Positions 8,815 to 17,948 of a stretch of 64,000 bases of DNA are shown here, in pieces. A program made the translations under genes and the position numbers. The DNA is taken from assembly GCF_019312585.1 (NCBI RefSeq), contig NZ_JAHWDP010000001.1, forward strand, positions 744,001-808,000, written 5' to 3'. The stretch's first letter is position 1. Each line of letters starts with the position of its first letter. Below the pieces are notes generated by a model. The model did no database searches and was not told the origin of the DNA. It saw only the letters and a program-made list of their open reading frames with translations. This DNA is from Halomarinibacterium sedimenti. GTDB taxonomy: Bacteria; Bacteroidota; Bacteroidia; Flavobacteriales; Flavobacteriaceae.

Positions 8815-10077
8815 ATGATGAGAAGCCAGAATCAACATTTTACACCTTCTACTGAAGAACATTTTTTTGTAATTGGTCTTAATTACCTTAAGGCCGATGC
8901 CGAAACTCGTGGGCATTTTAGTCTTTCAGAAGCATCACAGGAAGTCCTTTTGCGAAATGCAAAACAAATTGGTTTTCAGTCTTTAAGCGTTATTTCAACT
9001 TGCAATCGTACCGAACTATACGGGTTTGCAAAAAATGAAAATGATATTATTGCACTTTTATGTAAACACACTGTTGGAACGGTGGCGGAGTTTGAAAAAG
9101 TTGGATATACGTATAAAAATTCTGATGCCGTCTCGCATCTCTTCAAAGTAGGAACGGGCTTAGACAGTCAGATTCTTGGTGATTTCGAAATTATAAGTCA
9201 GTTAAGAAAGAGTTTTCGCTTTGCAAAGGAACTTGGATTGCTAAACGCTTATATGGAGCGGCTTATTAATGTAGTGATTCAATCTAGTAAGCGGATAAAG
9301 AATGAAACGGGCATATCTTCGGGGGCAACATCGGTGAGTTTTGCAGCGGTGCAGTATATTATGGCACGTGTTCCGTATGTTTCAGAAAAAAATATTTTGT
9401 TATTCGGCGTTGGTAAAATAGGAAGAAATACTTGTGAAAACTTAATTAAACACACTCGAAATAATCACATTACGCTTATTAATAGAACCAAAGTTAAGGC
9501 AGAAGAAGTAGCTGGAAAATTTAACCTGTTGGTAAAGGATTATGCTAATATTCAAAGTGAAATTGCCCAAGCCGATATTCTTGTGGTAGCCACAGGAGCG
9601 CAACAACCTACTATTAATAAAGAGCTTCTATACTTAAAAAAGCCCTTATTAATCTTAGACTTATCTATACCAAAAAATGTTTCTGAAAATGTTTCTGAAA
9701 ACCCTTTGGTGACCTTAGTGCATTTGGATGAGCTTTCAAAAATGACCGATCAAACACTGTCGCAAAGAAAGGCAGATCTACCCAAGGCATTAAAGATAAT
9801 TGAAGAAGCGAAAGAGGAATTTAATACCTGGGCATCTCATCGAAAATTTGCTCCAACTATAAAAGCTATTAAAGAAAAGCTTTCAGAAATTAAAGCAGGA
9901 GAGATAGATTTTCAGAAAAAGAAAATTGAAGGGTTTCACGAAGAACATGCTGAAATCTTAGCCGATCGATTAATTCAAAAAATTGCCACACAGGTAGTTG
10001 GTCACTTAAAAAATGCTAACGGTACTTCTCAGGATAGCATTGAAATACTAAAACAAGTTTTTGAACTTGAAACCTAA
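8815..10077 (+). CDS. hemA: Glutamyl-tRNA reductase
   Basis: 420 residues. It reduces glutamyl-tRNA(Glu) to glutamate-1-semialdehyde with NADPH, the committed step of the C5 heme pathway. The catalytic Cys63 is in STCNRTELYG. The GLDSQILGDFEIISQ block and the NADPH-binding LLFGVGKIGRNTCENL stretch are present, followed by the C-terminal dimerisation helix. Two ATG codons are adjacent at the start; I used the first. It is the first gene of the hemACDE-x-x-FB operon, and hemC starts 5 bases after its stop. Confidence 0.97.
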   Translation: MMRSQNQHFTPSTEEHFFVIGLNYLKADAETRGHFSLSEASQEVLLRNAKQIGFQSLSVISTCNRTELYGFAKNENDIIALLCKHTVGTVAEFEKVGYTYKNSDAVSHLFKVGTGLDSQILGDFEIISQLRKSFRFAKELGLLNAYMERLINVVIQSSKRIKNETGISSGATSVSFAAVQYIMARVPYVSEKNILLFGVGKIGRNTCENLIKHTRNNHITLINRTKVKAEEVAGKFNLLVKDYANIQSEIAQADILVVATGAQQPTINKELLYLKKPLLILDLSIPKNVSENVSENPLVTLVHLDELSKMTDQTLSQRKADLPKALKIIEEAKEEFNTWASHRKFAPTIKAIKEKLSEIKAGEIDFQKKKIEGFHEEHAEILADRLIQKIATQVVGHLKNANGTSQDSIEILKQVFELET

Positions 10078-10082
10078 ATCCC

Positions 10083-10997
10083 TTGAGCAAAGTAATCCGC
10101 ATAGGAACACGTAACAGCCCTTTAGCCCTTTGGCAAGCGAATGTTGTTAAGTCACAACTAGAAAGATTGGGTTATCAAACACAACTCATTCCCATTACCT
10201 CAACCGGCGATATAGTCCTAGATAAACCCTTATACGAATTAGGCATTACTGGCATATTTACCAAGACTCTAGATGTCGCTATGATTCAGGGACAAATTGA
10301 TATTGCCGTTCACAGTATGAAGGACGTCCCAACGCTTCTTCCTAAAGGGATCATTCAAACGGCTGTTTTGGAAAGAGCTTCTCACGATGACATTTTAGTT
10401 ACCAAAGAATTGTTTAATTATGAAGAAGAATGTACCATCGCTACAGGAAGTTTACGCCGAAAAGCCCAATGGCTTAACCGCTATCCGCACCACAAAGTGG
10501 TGGGTTTACGTGGTAACGTAAACACGAGGCTACAAAGCCTCGCGAATAGCGACTGGCAAGGTGCTATTTTTGCAAAAGCTGGTTTAGAGCGTATCGATTT
10601 ACTCCCCGAAAATTATCAAGATTTACATTGGATGATTCCTGCTCCGGCGCAAGGTGCGATGGTGGTTGTAGCCAATGAAGATGATACCTTTTGTGTTGAA
10701 GCTACAAGTAAATTGAACCACAAAGATTCACAGGTATGCACGGGAATAGAACGAGAATTTTTACGTGTTTTGGAAGGCGGATGTACTGCCCCCATAGGTG
10801 CCTTTGCAGAAGTGATTGGGAATCAAATTCTATTTAAAGGAATATTACTTTCCTTAGACGGAAAAGAAAAAATTGAGATTGAAGAAACTACAACGTTAAG
10901 TCAAATGCAAGGATTCGGACGAAAATGTGCGGAGTATATTCTGTCCAATGGCGGAAAAACACTTATGCAACAAATCAAAAATGAGATGTCAAATTAA
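10083..10997 (+). CDS. hemC: Hydroxymethylbilane synthase (porphobilinogen deaminase)
   Basis: 304 residues. It joins four porphobilinogens into hydroxymethylbilane. The dipyrromethane-cofactor cysteine is Cys234 in LEGGCTAPIGAFAE, and the classic motifs IGTRNSPLALWQAN, DIAVHSMKDVP and GSLRRKAQ are present. The start codon is TTG: the family's N-terminal sequence begins directly after it and no in-frame ATG is available. This may lower its translation relative to hemA and hemD. It overlaps hemD by one base (TAATG). Confidence 0.97.
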   Translation: MSKVIRIGTRNSPLALWQANVVKSQLERLGYQTQLIPITSTGDIVLDKPLYELGITGIFTKTLDVAMIQGQIDIAVHSMKDVPTLLPKGIIQTAVLERASHDDILVTKELFNYEEECTIATGSLRRKAQWLNRYPHHKVVGLRGNVNTRLQSLANSDWQGAIFAKAGLERIDLLPENYQDLHWMIPAPAQGAMVVVANEDDTFCVEATSKLNHKDSQVCTGIEREFLRVLEGGCTAPIGAFAEVIGNQILFKGILLSLDGKEKIEIEETTTLSQMQGFGRKCAEYILSNGGKTLMQQIKNEMSN

Positions 10998-11647
10998 TGA
11001 CGGTGCTTTCCACTAAAATATTGACTAAAACTCAGAAAGAGTTATTTAACGATTCAGGAATGGATGTGCTTGACTATGATGCAATATCTATCGAGTTTTT
11101 AGATTTTGACGCACCTCAATTTGTGAAAAATGGAATTTTTACAAGTCAGAACGCAGCAAGGTCAGTTTTGGGTAAAAATATCCAAATTTCCAATGCTTTT
11201 TGTGTAGGAGAAAAAACAAAACAACTTTTGGAAGAAAATGGACAAAATGTGGTTAAAATGTCCGAATATGCTTCAGAATTAGCCATATTTATTCAAAATA
11301 ACTACCAAAATGAGGAATTTTACTTCTTTTGTGGAAACCGAAGGAAAGAGGAGATTCCCTACTCTTTTAAAAATTTAAAAAACACACTTTTTGAGCTAAA
11401 AACGTACAAATCCGAGTTAAATTCAATGAAATTTGATCAAAAATGGGACGGAATCTTATTTTTTAGTCCAAGCGGGGTGCAAAGTTTTACCACTAAAAAT
11501 TCACTTGGAACTACCCCAGTTTTTTGTGTTGGGAATACCACCGCAGAAGAAGCAAAATTACATATAAAGAGTCCTATTTATATAGCTGATGACACTACTA
11601 TTGAAAGCGTTATTAAAAAGGCTATTAATACTTTAAATAATGATTAA
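10997..11647 (+). CDS. hemD: Uroporphyrinogen-III synthase
   Basis: 216 residues. It cyclises hydroxymethylbilane with inversion of ring D. Sequence conservation in this family is low. Support comes from length, position between hemC and hemE, and family-like features: [15 protein letters not shown] at the start, [13 protein letters not shown], and [14 protein letters not shown] plus [11 protein letters not shown] in the second half. It starts inside the hemC stop (TAATG) and overlaps hemE by 8 bases, so it is translationally coupled on both sides. Confidence 0.9.
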   Translation: MTVLSTKILTKTQKELFNDSGMDVLDYDAISIEFLDFDAPQFVKNGIFTSQNAARSVLGKNIQISNAFCVGEKTKQLLEENGQNVVKMSEYASELAIFIQNNYQNEEFYFFCGNRRKEEIPYSFKNLKNTLFELKTYKSELNSMKFDQKWDGILFFSPSGVQSFTTKNSLGTTPVFCVGNTTAEEAKLHIKSPIYIADDTTIESVIKKAINTLNND

Positions 11648-12668
11648 AAACGATTTATTCTTGAGAGCCTTAAAAGGCGAATCTGTGGACCGACCCCCCG
11701 TATGGATGATGCGCCAGGCTGGAAGATATTTACCCGAGTTTCAGGAAATAAAAGCCAAATACGACTTTTTTACGCGTTGTCAAACCCCAGAACTCGCCAG
11801 TGAGATTACAGTGCAACCTATTCGCCGATACGGTATGGATGCAGCTATTTTATTCAGTGATATTCTGGTAATACCCCAGGCCATGAATATTGAGGTAGAA
11901 ATGAAAGCTGGAGTGGGTCCATGGCTACCAAAACCTATTAGAAGCCGAAAAGAATTAAATGAAGTTGTTGTTCCAAACATAGAGCAAACGTTAGGCTATG
12001 TGATGGAAGCAATTAAAATGACAAAGGATAAACTCAACAACGAAATTCCGTTGATTGGATTTGCAGGAAGTCCGTGGACTATTTTATGTTATTGTGTGCA
12101 AGGCCAGGGAAGTAAAAACTTTGATAAGGCCAAAGAATTTTGCTTTACACAACCCGAATTGGCACATGAATTACTTCAGAAAATAACCGATACGACTATC
12201 CTTTATTTAAGAGAGAAGGTACAGGCTGGCGTTAATGCTGTTCAAATCTTCGACAGCTGGGGAGGAATGCTTTCCCCAGTGGATTACAAAGAATATAGCT
12301 GGAAATATATTCAGCAAATAATTGATGCGTTAAAAGACATCACCCCTGTCATCGCTTTTGGAAAAGGTTGTTGGTTTGCTTTGGATACCATGGCAAAAAG
12401 TGGAGCTTCTGCACTAGGAGTGGATTGGACGTGTTCTCCAAAAAATGCGAGATCCCTTACTGGTGGTAACATAACACTGCAAGGGAATTTTGATCCTACT
12501 CGATTATTTAGTCCACCAAAAGAAATCAAAAAAATGGTAAAACAAATGATCGATGAGTTTGGGAAAGACCGTTATATCGTAAATTTAGGACACGGTATTT
12601 TACCCAATATTCCTTTGGAAAATGCGGGAGCTTTTATTGAAGCTGTAAAAGAGTACAAAGCTGAATGA
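11640..12668 (+). CDS. hemE: Uroporphyrinogen decarboxylase
   Basis: 342 residues, the usual length. It removes four carboxyl groups from uroporphyrinogen III to give coproporphyrinogen III. The signature [16 protein letters not shown] is near the N-terminus, the substrate-binding [11 protein letters not shown] and [16 protein letters not shown] follow, and [14 protein letters not shown] is near the end. It overlaps the hemD end by 8 bases and the next gene by 4 (ATGA), within a single operon. Confidence 0.97.
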   Translation: MIKNDLFLRALKGESVDRPPVWMMRQAGRYLPEFQEIKAKYDFFTRCQTPELASEITVQPIRRYGMDAAILFSDILVIPQAMNIEVEMKAGVGPWLPKPIRSRKELNEVVVPNIEQTLGYVMEAIKMTKDKLNNEIPLIGFAGSPWTILCYCVQGQGSKNFDKAKEFCFTQPELAHELLQKITDTTILYLREKVQAGVNAVQIFDSWGGMLSPVDYKEYSWKYIQQIIDALKDITPVIAFGKGCWFALDTMAKSGASALGVDWTCSPKNARSLTGGNITLQGNFDPTRLFSPPKEIKKMVKQMIDEFGKDRYIVNLGHGILPNIPLENAGAFIEAVKEYKAE

Positions 12669-13153
12669 ATTTGTGGAAAAAATTAAAGCGAATAAGTTTA
12701 ATAAAGCTGGTTAAATTTAGCTTTTTATTGCTTCAAAAACCGCTGTTAATTTTACCCATTTTAAAGGCAACAAAACAGGCGTTACAAGTGAGCCAAAAGT
12801 TATATGGAAATACTCATAATACCAACGGAAAAGCAAATGCTTTTCGACATGCATATTGGAATTATCTAATTTGTGAAAAAACGTTGAATTTTACCAAAAA
12901 TGAGCAAAAAAGTGCCATTTGGACTGAAAAAGTGGTGGATTACTACGAAAAAGTGACAAAAAATGACATTTTAGACACTGAAATGGATTTTCACAATAAC
13001 GAAATTGGAAGAAAACAATTTTTGATACATTTTGAAGAAAAATCATTCAATTCTGTTCAGTTTTTCCAAAATATGGCTCAAAATGCACAAAAAATAACCA
13101 AAATTCAAGAAATTCAGCATTTCGATAATCAATTAGTGTATATTTCAGATTAA
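12665..13153 (+). CDS. DUF6973-like protein embedded in the heme operon
   Basis: 162 residues. The N-terminal 45 residues are basic and hydrophobic. The conserved-looking core is [15 protein letters not shown], followed by a tryptophan (AIWTEKVV) and [10 protein letters not shown]. This AFRHA..W / MD..NN..GR pattern matches my memory of the DUF6973 domain, whose function I do not know; the conserved His, Asp and Asn residues could be an active or metal site. It overlaps hemE by 4 bases and precedes the EI24 gene by 2, so it is certainly co-expressed with the heme enzymes. Confidence 0.7.
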   Translation: MNLWKKLKRISLIKLVKFSFLLLQKPLLILPILKATKQALQVSQKLYGNTHNTNGKANAFRHAYWNYLICEKTLNFTKNEQKSAIWTEKVVDYYEKVTKNDILDTEMDFHNNEIGRKQFLIHFEEKSFNSVQFFQNMAQNAQKITKIQEIQHFDNQLVYISD

Positions 13154-13155
13154 CC

Positions 13156-13905
13156 ATGTTTAAAAACTTTTTTATCGGAATAAAAGCATACGGAGGCGCC
13201 TTTTCTTTAATAGGAAAATTAGGGCTCTGGAGGTACTTTTTTGTTCCTATTTTAATCAGTATTGTAACTGCTTTTTCCATTGGTTTTTTAGCTTGGGGGT
13301 TATCAGATAACATAGGGCAATGGATTGCCAAAATTTGGGTTTGGGAATGGGGCACAGAAACTTTTAAAACCATTAGTGATATCATTGCTGGAATTGCCAT
13401 CATCGCTGTGGGGTTAATTTTGTATAAGCATATTATTATGGCATTAAGCGCACCATTTATGGGTGCTGTTTCAGAAAAAATTGAAGAGCATCTTATAGGG
13501 AAGGAAGTAAAGCAAGAGCGCTCTCAATTTTTACCATTGCTATGGCGAGGAATTCGAGTAAACCTTCGAAATTTACTAATGGAATTACTGTTTACCATTC
13601 CTATTCTTCTCCTTGGATTTATCCCAATTATTGGGTTTATATCCACTCCTCTTTTATTTTTAGTTCAGGCGTATTATGCGGGCTACGGAAACATGGATTA
13701 CACCTTAGAAAGGCATTTTAGCTATTCAAAAAGTAATGCATTTGTAAGAGCACATAGCGGAATTGCCACCGGAATAGGCTCCGTATTTATGTTATTATTG
13801 CTCATACCTATATTGGGCATTATTTTAGTGCTTCCTCTTTCGGTGACTGCCGCAAGTACAACAACACTCGAAATTATCATTCCTTCAGAAAACAAAAAAC
13901 AATGA
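13156..13905 (+). CDS. EI24/CysZ-like integral membrane protein
   Basis: 249 residues with four or more hydrophobic segments (about 27-50, 75-97, 140-180 and 205-235). The arrangement and the stretch AYYAGYGNMDYTLERH match the EI24 domain family, which includes the CysZ sulfate-uptake proteins. Substrate is unknown here. It lies between DUF6973 and hemF with overlaps of a few bases (ATGA with hemF). This suggests a role linked to tetrapyrrole synthesis or simply conserved operon membership. Confidence 0.85.
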   Translation: MFKNFFIGIKAYGGAFSLIGKLGLWRYFFVPILISIVTAFSIGFLAWGLSDNIGQWIAKIWVWEWGTETFKTISDIIAGIAIIAVGLILYKHIIMALSAPFMGAVSEKIEEHLIGKEVKQERSQFLPLLWRGIRVNLRNLLMELLFTIPILLLGFIPIIGFISTPLLFLVQAYYAGYGNMDYTLERHFSYSKSNAFVRAHSGIATGIGSVFMLLLLIPILGIILVLPLSVTAASTTTLEIIIPSENKKQ

Positions 13906-14804
13906 AAGAAGCGTTTGTTGCCTATATAAAAGAACTTCAAAACACTATCACTTCTTCTTTGGAAGAAATCGATGGGAAAGCGACCTTTCGTGAAGATCTT
14001 TGGGAACGACCCGAAGGAGGTGGTGGTCGAACGCGAGTGATTGAAAACGGTACTGTTTTTGAAAAAGGCGGAGTGAATATTAGCGAAGTTTTTGGAAAAC
14101 TTCCCGCAAGCATGCAACAGTATTTTGGTGTGGGTGATGTCGATTTTTTTGCCTGCGGACTCAGTTTGGTGCTTCACCCTAAAAACCCCTTTGTGCCAAC
14201 GGTACACGCCAATTGGCGCTATTTTGAAATGTATGACCAAAAAGGTAACATAGTCGATAGTTGGTTTGGTGGCGGACAAGATCTAACGCCCTATTATCTT
14301 TTTGAGGAAGATGCCATTCACTTTCATAACATCTGTAAAAAAGCGTGTGATGCGCATAATCCTGAATTTTATACAGCTTACAAAAAGAAATGTGATGCCT
14401 ACTTTTGGAATACACATCGCGAGGAAGCACGTGGCATAGGAGGTTTGTTTTTCGATTATTTGAAAAAATCTATAAAAATGTCAATGCAGGATTGGTATAA
14501 CTTTGTAACAGAAGTTGGCGATAGTTTCTTGGAGGCCTATCTCCCCATTGTGGAAAAGAGAAAAAACATCCAATACACGAAAGAACATCGTGATTGGCAA
14601 GAAATTAGACGTGGAAGGTATGTGGAATTTAACTTAGTACACGATAAAGGAACACTTTTCGGTTTAAAAACCAACGGTAGAATTGAAAGCATTTTAATGA
14701 GTCTTCCTTCCCACGTACAATGGAGATACAACCATCATCCTGAAAAAGGAAGCGAAGAAGAAAAATTAATTGAAGTATTAAAATCACCCAAAGATTGGGT
14801 ATAA
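13902..14804 (+). CDS. hemF: Oxygen-dependent coproporphyrinogen III oxidase
   Basis: 300 residues, the family's usual length. It uses O2 to convert coproporphyrinogen III to protoporphyrinogen IX. Family hallmarks are GGGGRTRVIENGTVFEKGGVN near the N-terminus, WFGGGQDLTPYY in the middle, RGIGGLFFDYL, and RRGRYVEFNLVHDKGTLFGL near the end. Presence of the aerobic enzyme implies at least microaerobic growth. It starts within the end of the EI24 gene and is followed after 10 bases by hemB. Confidence 0.98.
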   Translation: MKEAFVAYIKELQNTITSSLEEIDGKATFREDLWERPEGGGGRTRVIENGTVFEKGGVNISEVFGKLPASMQQYFGVGDVDFFACGLSLVLHPKNPFVPTVHANWRYFEMYDQKGNIVDSWFGGGQDLTPYYLFEEDAIHFHNICKKACDAHNPEFYTAYKKKCDAYFWNTHREEARGIGGLFFDYLKKSIKMSMQDWYNFVTEVGDSFLEAYLPIVEKRKNIQYTKEHRDWQEIRRGRYVEFNLVHDKGTLFGLKTNGRIESILMSLPSHVQWRYNHHPEKGSEEEKLIEVLKSPKDWV

Positions 14805-14814
14805 AATTAAACGC

Positions 14815-15804
14815 ATGTTTCCATTAAATAGAAGCCGAAGATTACGCACCAGCGAGGCTATTAGAAGTCTTGTAAGAGAAACTGTAATTACTCCCAATGA
14901 TTTTTTAGTGCCTCTTTTTGTGGTAGAAGGTAAAGGTGTCAAGGAAGAAATTCCATCCATGCCTAATTATTATCGATATAGTTTGGATTTACTTCAACAA
15001 GAAGTAAAAGAACTTTGGAAGCTTGGCTTAAAAAGCGTTTTGCTGTTTGTAAAAGTTCCTGAAAACCTAAAAGACAATGCTGGAAAAGAAGCTTTAAATC
15101 CTAATGGACTTATGCAACGAGCCATTAAAACGGTGAAGAACACCGTTCCAGATATGCTAGTCATGACCGATGTTGCTCTTGATCCTTATTCAGAATACGG
15201 ACATGACGGAATTATTGAAAAGGGAGTTATTCTAAATGATGAAACCTCTGAGGTTTTAGCAGAAATGAGCATTTCTCACGCCAATGCTGGGGCAGATTTT
15301 GTGGCACCTAGTGATATGATGGATGGGCGTATAATAACCATTCGTGAAGCCTTGGAAGACGAAGGGTTTTACAATACCGGAATAATGAGTTACAGTGCCA
15401 AATATGCTTCGGCATTTTATGGACCGTTCCGTGATGCTTTGGATAGTGCCCCTGTCAATATGAAAAACATCCCGAAGGATAAAAAAACTTATCAAATGGA
15501 TCCTGCCAATAGAGACGAAGCCATTCGTGAAGTTGAAATGGATATTGACGAGGGAGCCGATATTGTCATGGTAAAACCAGGTTTATGTTATCTCGATATT
15601 GTCCGGGAAATTAGAAACCATGTAGAAGTCCCTGTGGCAGTATATCAAGTGAGTGGAGAGTATGCCATGCTTAAAGCAGCGGCAGAAAAGGGATGGTTGG
15701 ATCACGACGCCGTGATGATAGAACAAATTACCGCTATTAAAAGAGCAGGTGCTCATATTATTGCGTCCTATTTTTCGAAAGATGTTGTGAAATTGATTTC
15801 GTAA
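14815..15804 (+). CDS. hemB: Delta-aminolevulinic acid dehydratase (porphobilinogen synthase)
   Basis: 329 residues. It condenses two aminolevulinates to porphobilinogen. The Schiff-base lysines are K196 (SYSAKYASAFYGP) and K254 (DIVMVKPG). The metal region reads DVALDPYSEYGHDG. It has aspartate and alanine where zinc enzymes carry a cysteine cluster, so this looks like a magnesium-type enzyme (family knowledge plus visible residues). It is the last gene of the heme operon, although biochemically it acts second to third, so its level will follow hemA expression. Confidence 0.97.
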   Translation: MFPLNRSRRLRTSEAIRSLVRETVITPNDFLVPLFVVEGKGVKEEIPSMPNYYRYSLDLLQQEVKELWKLGLKSVLLFVKVPENLKDNAGKEALNPNGLMQRAIKTVKNTVPDMLVMTDVALDPYSEYGHDGIIEKGVILNDETSEVLAEMSISHANAGADFVAPSDMMDGRIITIREALEDEGFYNTGIMSYSAKYASAFYGPFRDALDSAPVNMKNIPKDKKTYQMDPANRDEAIREVEMDIDEGADIVMVKPGLCYLDIVREIRNHVEVPVAVYQVSGEYAMLKAAAEKGWLDHDAVMIEQITAIKRAGAHIIASYFSKDVVKLIS

Positions 15805-15857
15805 AAGGAATAGAAAAAAATTAGTAAAACTTTATCAATTCGTGATTCCTTTTCGTA

Positions 15858-15865
15858 TACATTTG
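15858..15865 (+). promoter_or_regulatory. Bacteroidetes -7 box (TACATTTG)
   Basis: A full TAnnTTTG match ending only 4 bases before the GTG start at 15870. The transcript would begin at or very near the start codon, implying a leaderless mRNA for the small secreted protein. Confidence 0.5.
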
Positions 15866-15869
15866 TTGT

Positions 15870-16226
15870 GTGAAAAGGACGGTTATATTTTTATTCCTTC
15901 AACTTCTGATGTCAATCTTATTGACTTCAGAGAGTTTCGCTTTTTCAACGCAAGAAGAAGGAACTAAATCTACTTTACAGGATGGAACTGCATCCATTCA
16001 AGTCCCGCTAAATCATCGAGCTCTTATTGTTGAAGAATTTGGTACAACCAAAACGTTTGAGCAGAATTTCTATCCTCAAATACATTTCTTTTCTAATAAA
16101 AATTCACGTTTCAATACACTTTTTTTTGTTAGTTCACTTTCAGAAAATAAAGACAATTTTTTATTTAAAAAGAACCTTAAAAAGCTTCTTACCCAACAAA
16201 TCTTCCCCTTTCATTTATTTTGGTAA
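15870..16226 (+). CDS. Small secreted protein of unknown function
   Basis: 118 residues from a GTG start. The N-terminus is a clear signal peptide (MKRTVIFLFLQLLMSILL, cleavage probably after SFA at about 25). The mature part has no motif I recognise; it is Phe- and Lys-rich at the C-terminus. The start is supported by the signal peptide beginning directly after GTG and by a -7 box 4 bases upstream. A competing frame at 16027-16254 lacks any such signals. It is probably periplasmic or exported. Confidence 0.5.
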   Translation: MKRTVIFLFLQLLMSILLTSESFAFSTQEEGTKSTLQDGTASIQVPLNHRALIVEEFGTTKTFEQNFYPQIHFFSNKNSRFNTLFFVSSLSENKDNFLFKKNLKKLLTQQIFPFHLFW

Positions 16227-16231
16227 TGCAT

Positions 16232-16260
16232 GTTTATTTAAATCGGAAATTTAAATAAAC
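16232..16260. other. AT-rich hairpin between two small genes
   Basis: Arms GTTTATTTAAAT (16232-16243) and ATTTAAATAAAC (16249-16260) are exact inverse complements with a 5-base loop. It could be a weak terminator or an mRNA-stabilising stem after the small secreted gene. There is no GC core and no T-run. Confidence 0.5.
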
Positions 16261-16285
16261 CTATTAATTATCAATACTTTACAAA

Positions 16286-16756
16286 ATGAAATCAAGCACT
16301 TTAATTATCAGCGCTATACTTTTAGCAGCAACCTTTTTACCCTTAATTTATTTAATTACTCAAACATCTCGAAAAGAAAGTAAGGTTCGTAAGGCAATTC
16401 AAAAATTATGCGAATTGAATAAAATAACTCTTAGTGAAATGGAAATAAATGGAGACCTAATTTTAGGAATTGATCAAACTAGCAAAAAATTAATTTGTTC
16501 CAATAGAAAACTTCTTTCAGAAAAATTTGAAATCATTGATTTGAATCTACAATCTGATTGTAAAATAAAAACCCTAAGAAACCATGGAAAGCACTTGGAA
16601 TGGGTAGGTCTTGAACTTTCAAATACTACTTCAAAAAAAGAGATTGTTTTTTATCAAGAAGATGAAGATGATGCGCCTATTGTTGATCCTCACAAATGTT
16701 TAAAAGAGGCCGAAAAATGGCAGAATATAATTAAGCCTTTACTTAAGGCATCATAA
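16286..16756 (+). CDS. Small membrane-anchored protein of unknown function
   Basis: 156 residues. One N-terminal transmembrane segment (about residues 5-27, STLIISAILLAATFLPLIYLI) is followed by a soluble part of about 125 residues containing three cysteines. The soluble part looks like a mixed alpha/beta fold with predicted strands such as LILGIDQTSKKLIC and ends with an acidic EDEDDAP stretch. No family is recognised. A strong terminator follows at once, so it ends its transcription unit. Confidence 0.65.
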   Translation: MKSSTLIISAILLAATFLPLIYLITQTSRKESKVRKAIQKLCELNKITLSEMEINGDLILGIDQTSKKLICSNRKLLSEKFEIIDLNLQSDCKIKTLRNHGKHLEWVGLELSNTTSKKEIVFYQEDEDDAPIVDPHKCLKEAEKWQNIIKPLLKAS

Positions 16757-16785
16757 AAAAAGGAGGCAAAAAAGCCTCCTTTTTT
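16755..16785 (+). terminator. Intrinsic terminator
   Basis: Stem GGAGGC/GCCTCC extended by A and T runs, loop of six A, then a T-run. It starts inside the stop codon region of the 156-residue membrane protein. Confidence 0.9.
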
Positions 16786-16859
16786 ATTTCAAATAAAGTA
16801 TTTTAGTATTCGAAATTTGCTTCAAACATACTTTAGTATCTTTAAGAAAAATTAACTAT

Positions 16860-17948
16860 ATGACACTGCTTATTGTTTACGCAGTACTTTCCATTGCATT
16901 TTCATTTCTATGCTCCATACTAGAAGCAGCTTTGTTAAGCTACACCCCTTCCTTTATTAAAATGAAAAAACATGAAGGAAAAGCGTATGCTTCGCATTTG
17001 GCCGAGCTAAAAAGAAATATTGATGAACCGCTTATTGCTATTTTAACTGTTAATACTATTGCGCATACGGTAGGTGCTATTTTGGTAGGCGTACAAGCCG
17101 AAAAACTACCCTATAAAGTAGAAGTTTTTGGGATAAACATCGTGGGAATTGTTTCGGCAATTATGACGCTTCTTATTTTAGTTATTTCAGAAATTATTCC
17201 TAAAACTATTGGTGCTACCTATTGGAAAAAACTTGGAAGTTTCACAGCAATAGGTTTAAAGCTTATGATTTTTCCTTTAAGATATACAGGCATACTCTGG
17301 ATTTTAACCCAAGTTACCAAGCTCATCGGTAAATCGGCCCACGTCAGCACGATGAGTCGTGAAGAATTTATTGCACTTACGGATGCTGCAGAGCAGGAAG
17401 GTGTTTTCGATGATAATGAAGGTGCCGTTATTAAAAACCTGTTAGTTTTTAAAAGTATTTATGCCAAAGACGTGATGACTCCCTTCCCAGTGGTAACCAT
17501 GGAAGACGAGACAGTGACCCTAGAAGCATTTCACGAGTCTCATAAAAATCTTCGATTTAGTAGAATTCCTGTGTATAATGAAAAAAGCCACAACATTACG
17601 GGTTTTGTTTTAAAGGACGATATTCTGGAAGAAATAGTAGAGGAAAAGGGTAAAAAAACTCTAGCGGATATTAAAAGAGAGATATCTGTAGTGGAAGCAC
17701 AAAAACCTATCCCCGAACTTTTCAATAAGTTTATTCATCAACGAAACCATATAGCACTTGTTGTGGACGATTTTGGGAATACTATAGGTGTCGTAACTAT
17801 GGAGGATATCATTGAAACGCTTTTAGGTCTAGAAATTATGGATGAAAGCGATGCTATTGAAGACATGCAGGCTGCTGCCCGTAAAAACTGGGAAAGACGC
17901 GCACGAAGAATGGGTATAGATTTACAGTCTGAAAATACAAGGGAATAA
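16860..17948 (+). CDS. CNNM/DUF21 and CBS-domain membrane protein (hemolysin-like)
   Basis: 362 residues. The N-terminal half is a CNNM (DUF21) transmembrane domain with three to four helices; LEAALLSYTPSFIKMKKHEG is typical. A pair of CBS domains follows (about 205-325: MTPFPVVTMEDE, RIPVYNEKSHNITGFVLKDD, VVDDFGNTIGVVTMEDIIE). The CorC_HlyC domain seen in longer relatives is absent. Related proteins handle Mg2+ or other divalent cations. It overlaps the next gene by one base (TAATG). Confidence 0.92.
   Translation: MTLLIVYAVLSIAFSFLCSILEAALLSYTPSFIKMKKHEGKAYASHLAELKRNIDEPLIAILTVNTIAHTVGAILVGVQAEKLPYKVEVFGINIVGIVSAIMTLLILVISEIIPKTIGATYWKKLGSFTAIGLKLMIFPLRYTGILWILTQVTKLIGKSAHVSTMSREEFIALTDAAEQEGVFDDNEGAVIKNLLVFKSIYAKDVMTPFPVVTMEDETVTLEAFHESHKNLRFSRIPVYNEKSHNITGFVLKDDILEEIVEEKGKKTLADIKREISVVEAQKPIPELFNKFIHQRNHIALVVDDFGNTIGVVTMEDIIETLLGLEIMDESDAIEDMQAAARKNWERRARRMGIDLQSENTRE

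Noticed and set aside
16027-16254. Overlapping frame in the small secreted gene
   Set aside because: It lacks a signal peptide, a promoter at its start and any domain. The GTG frame has both a signal peptide and a -7 box.
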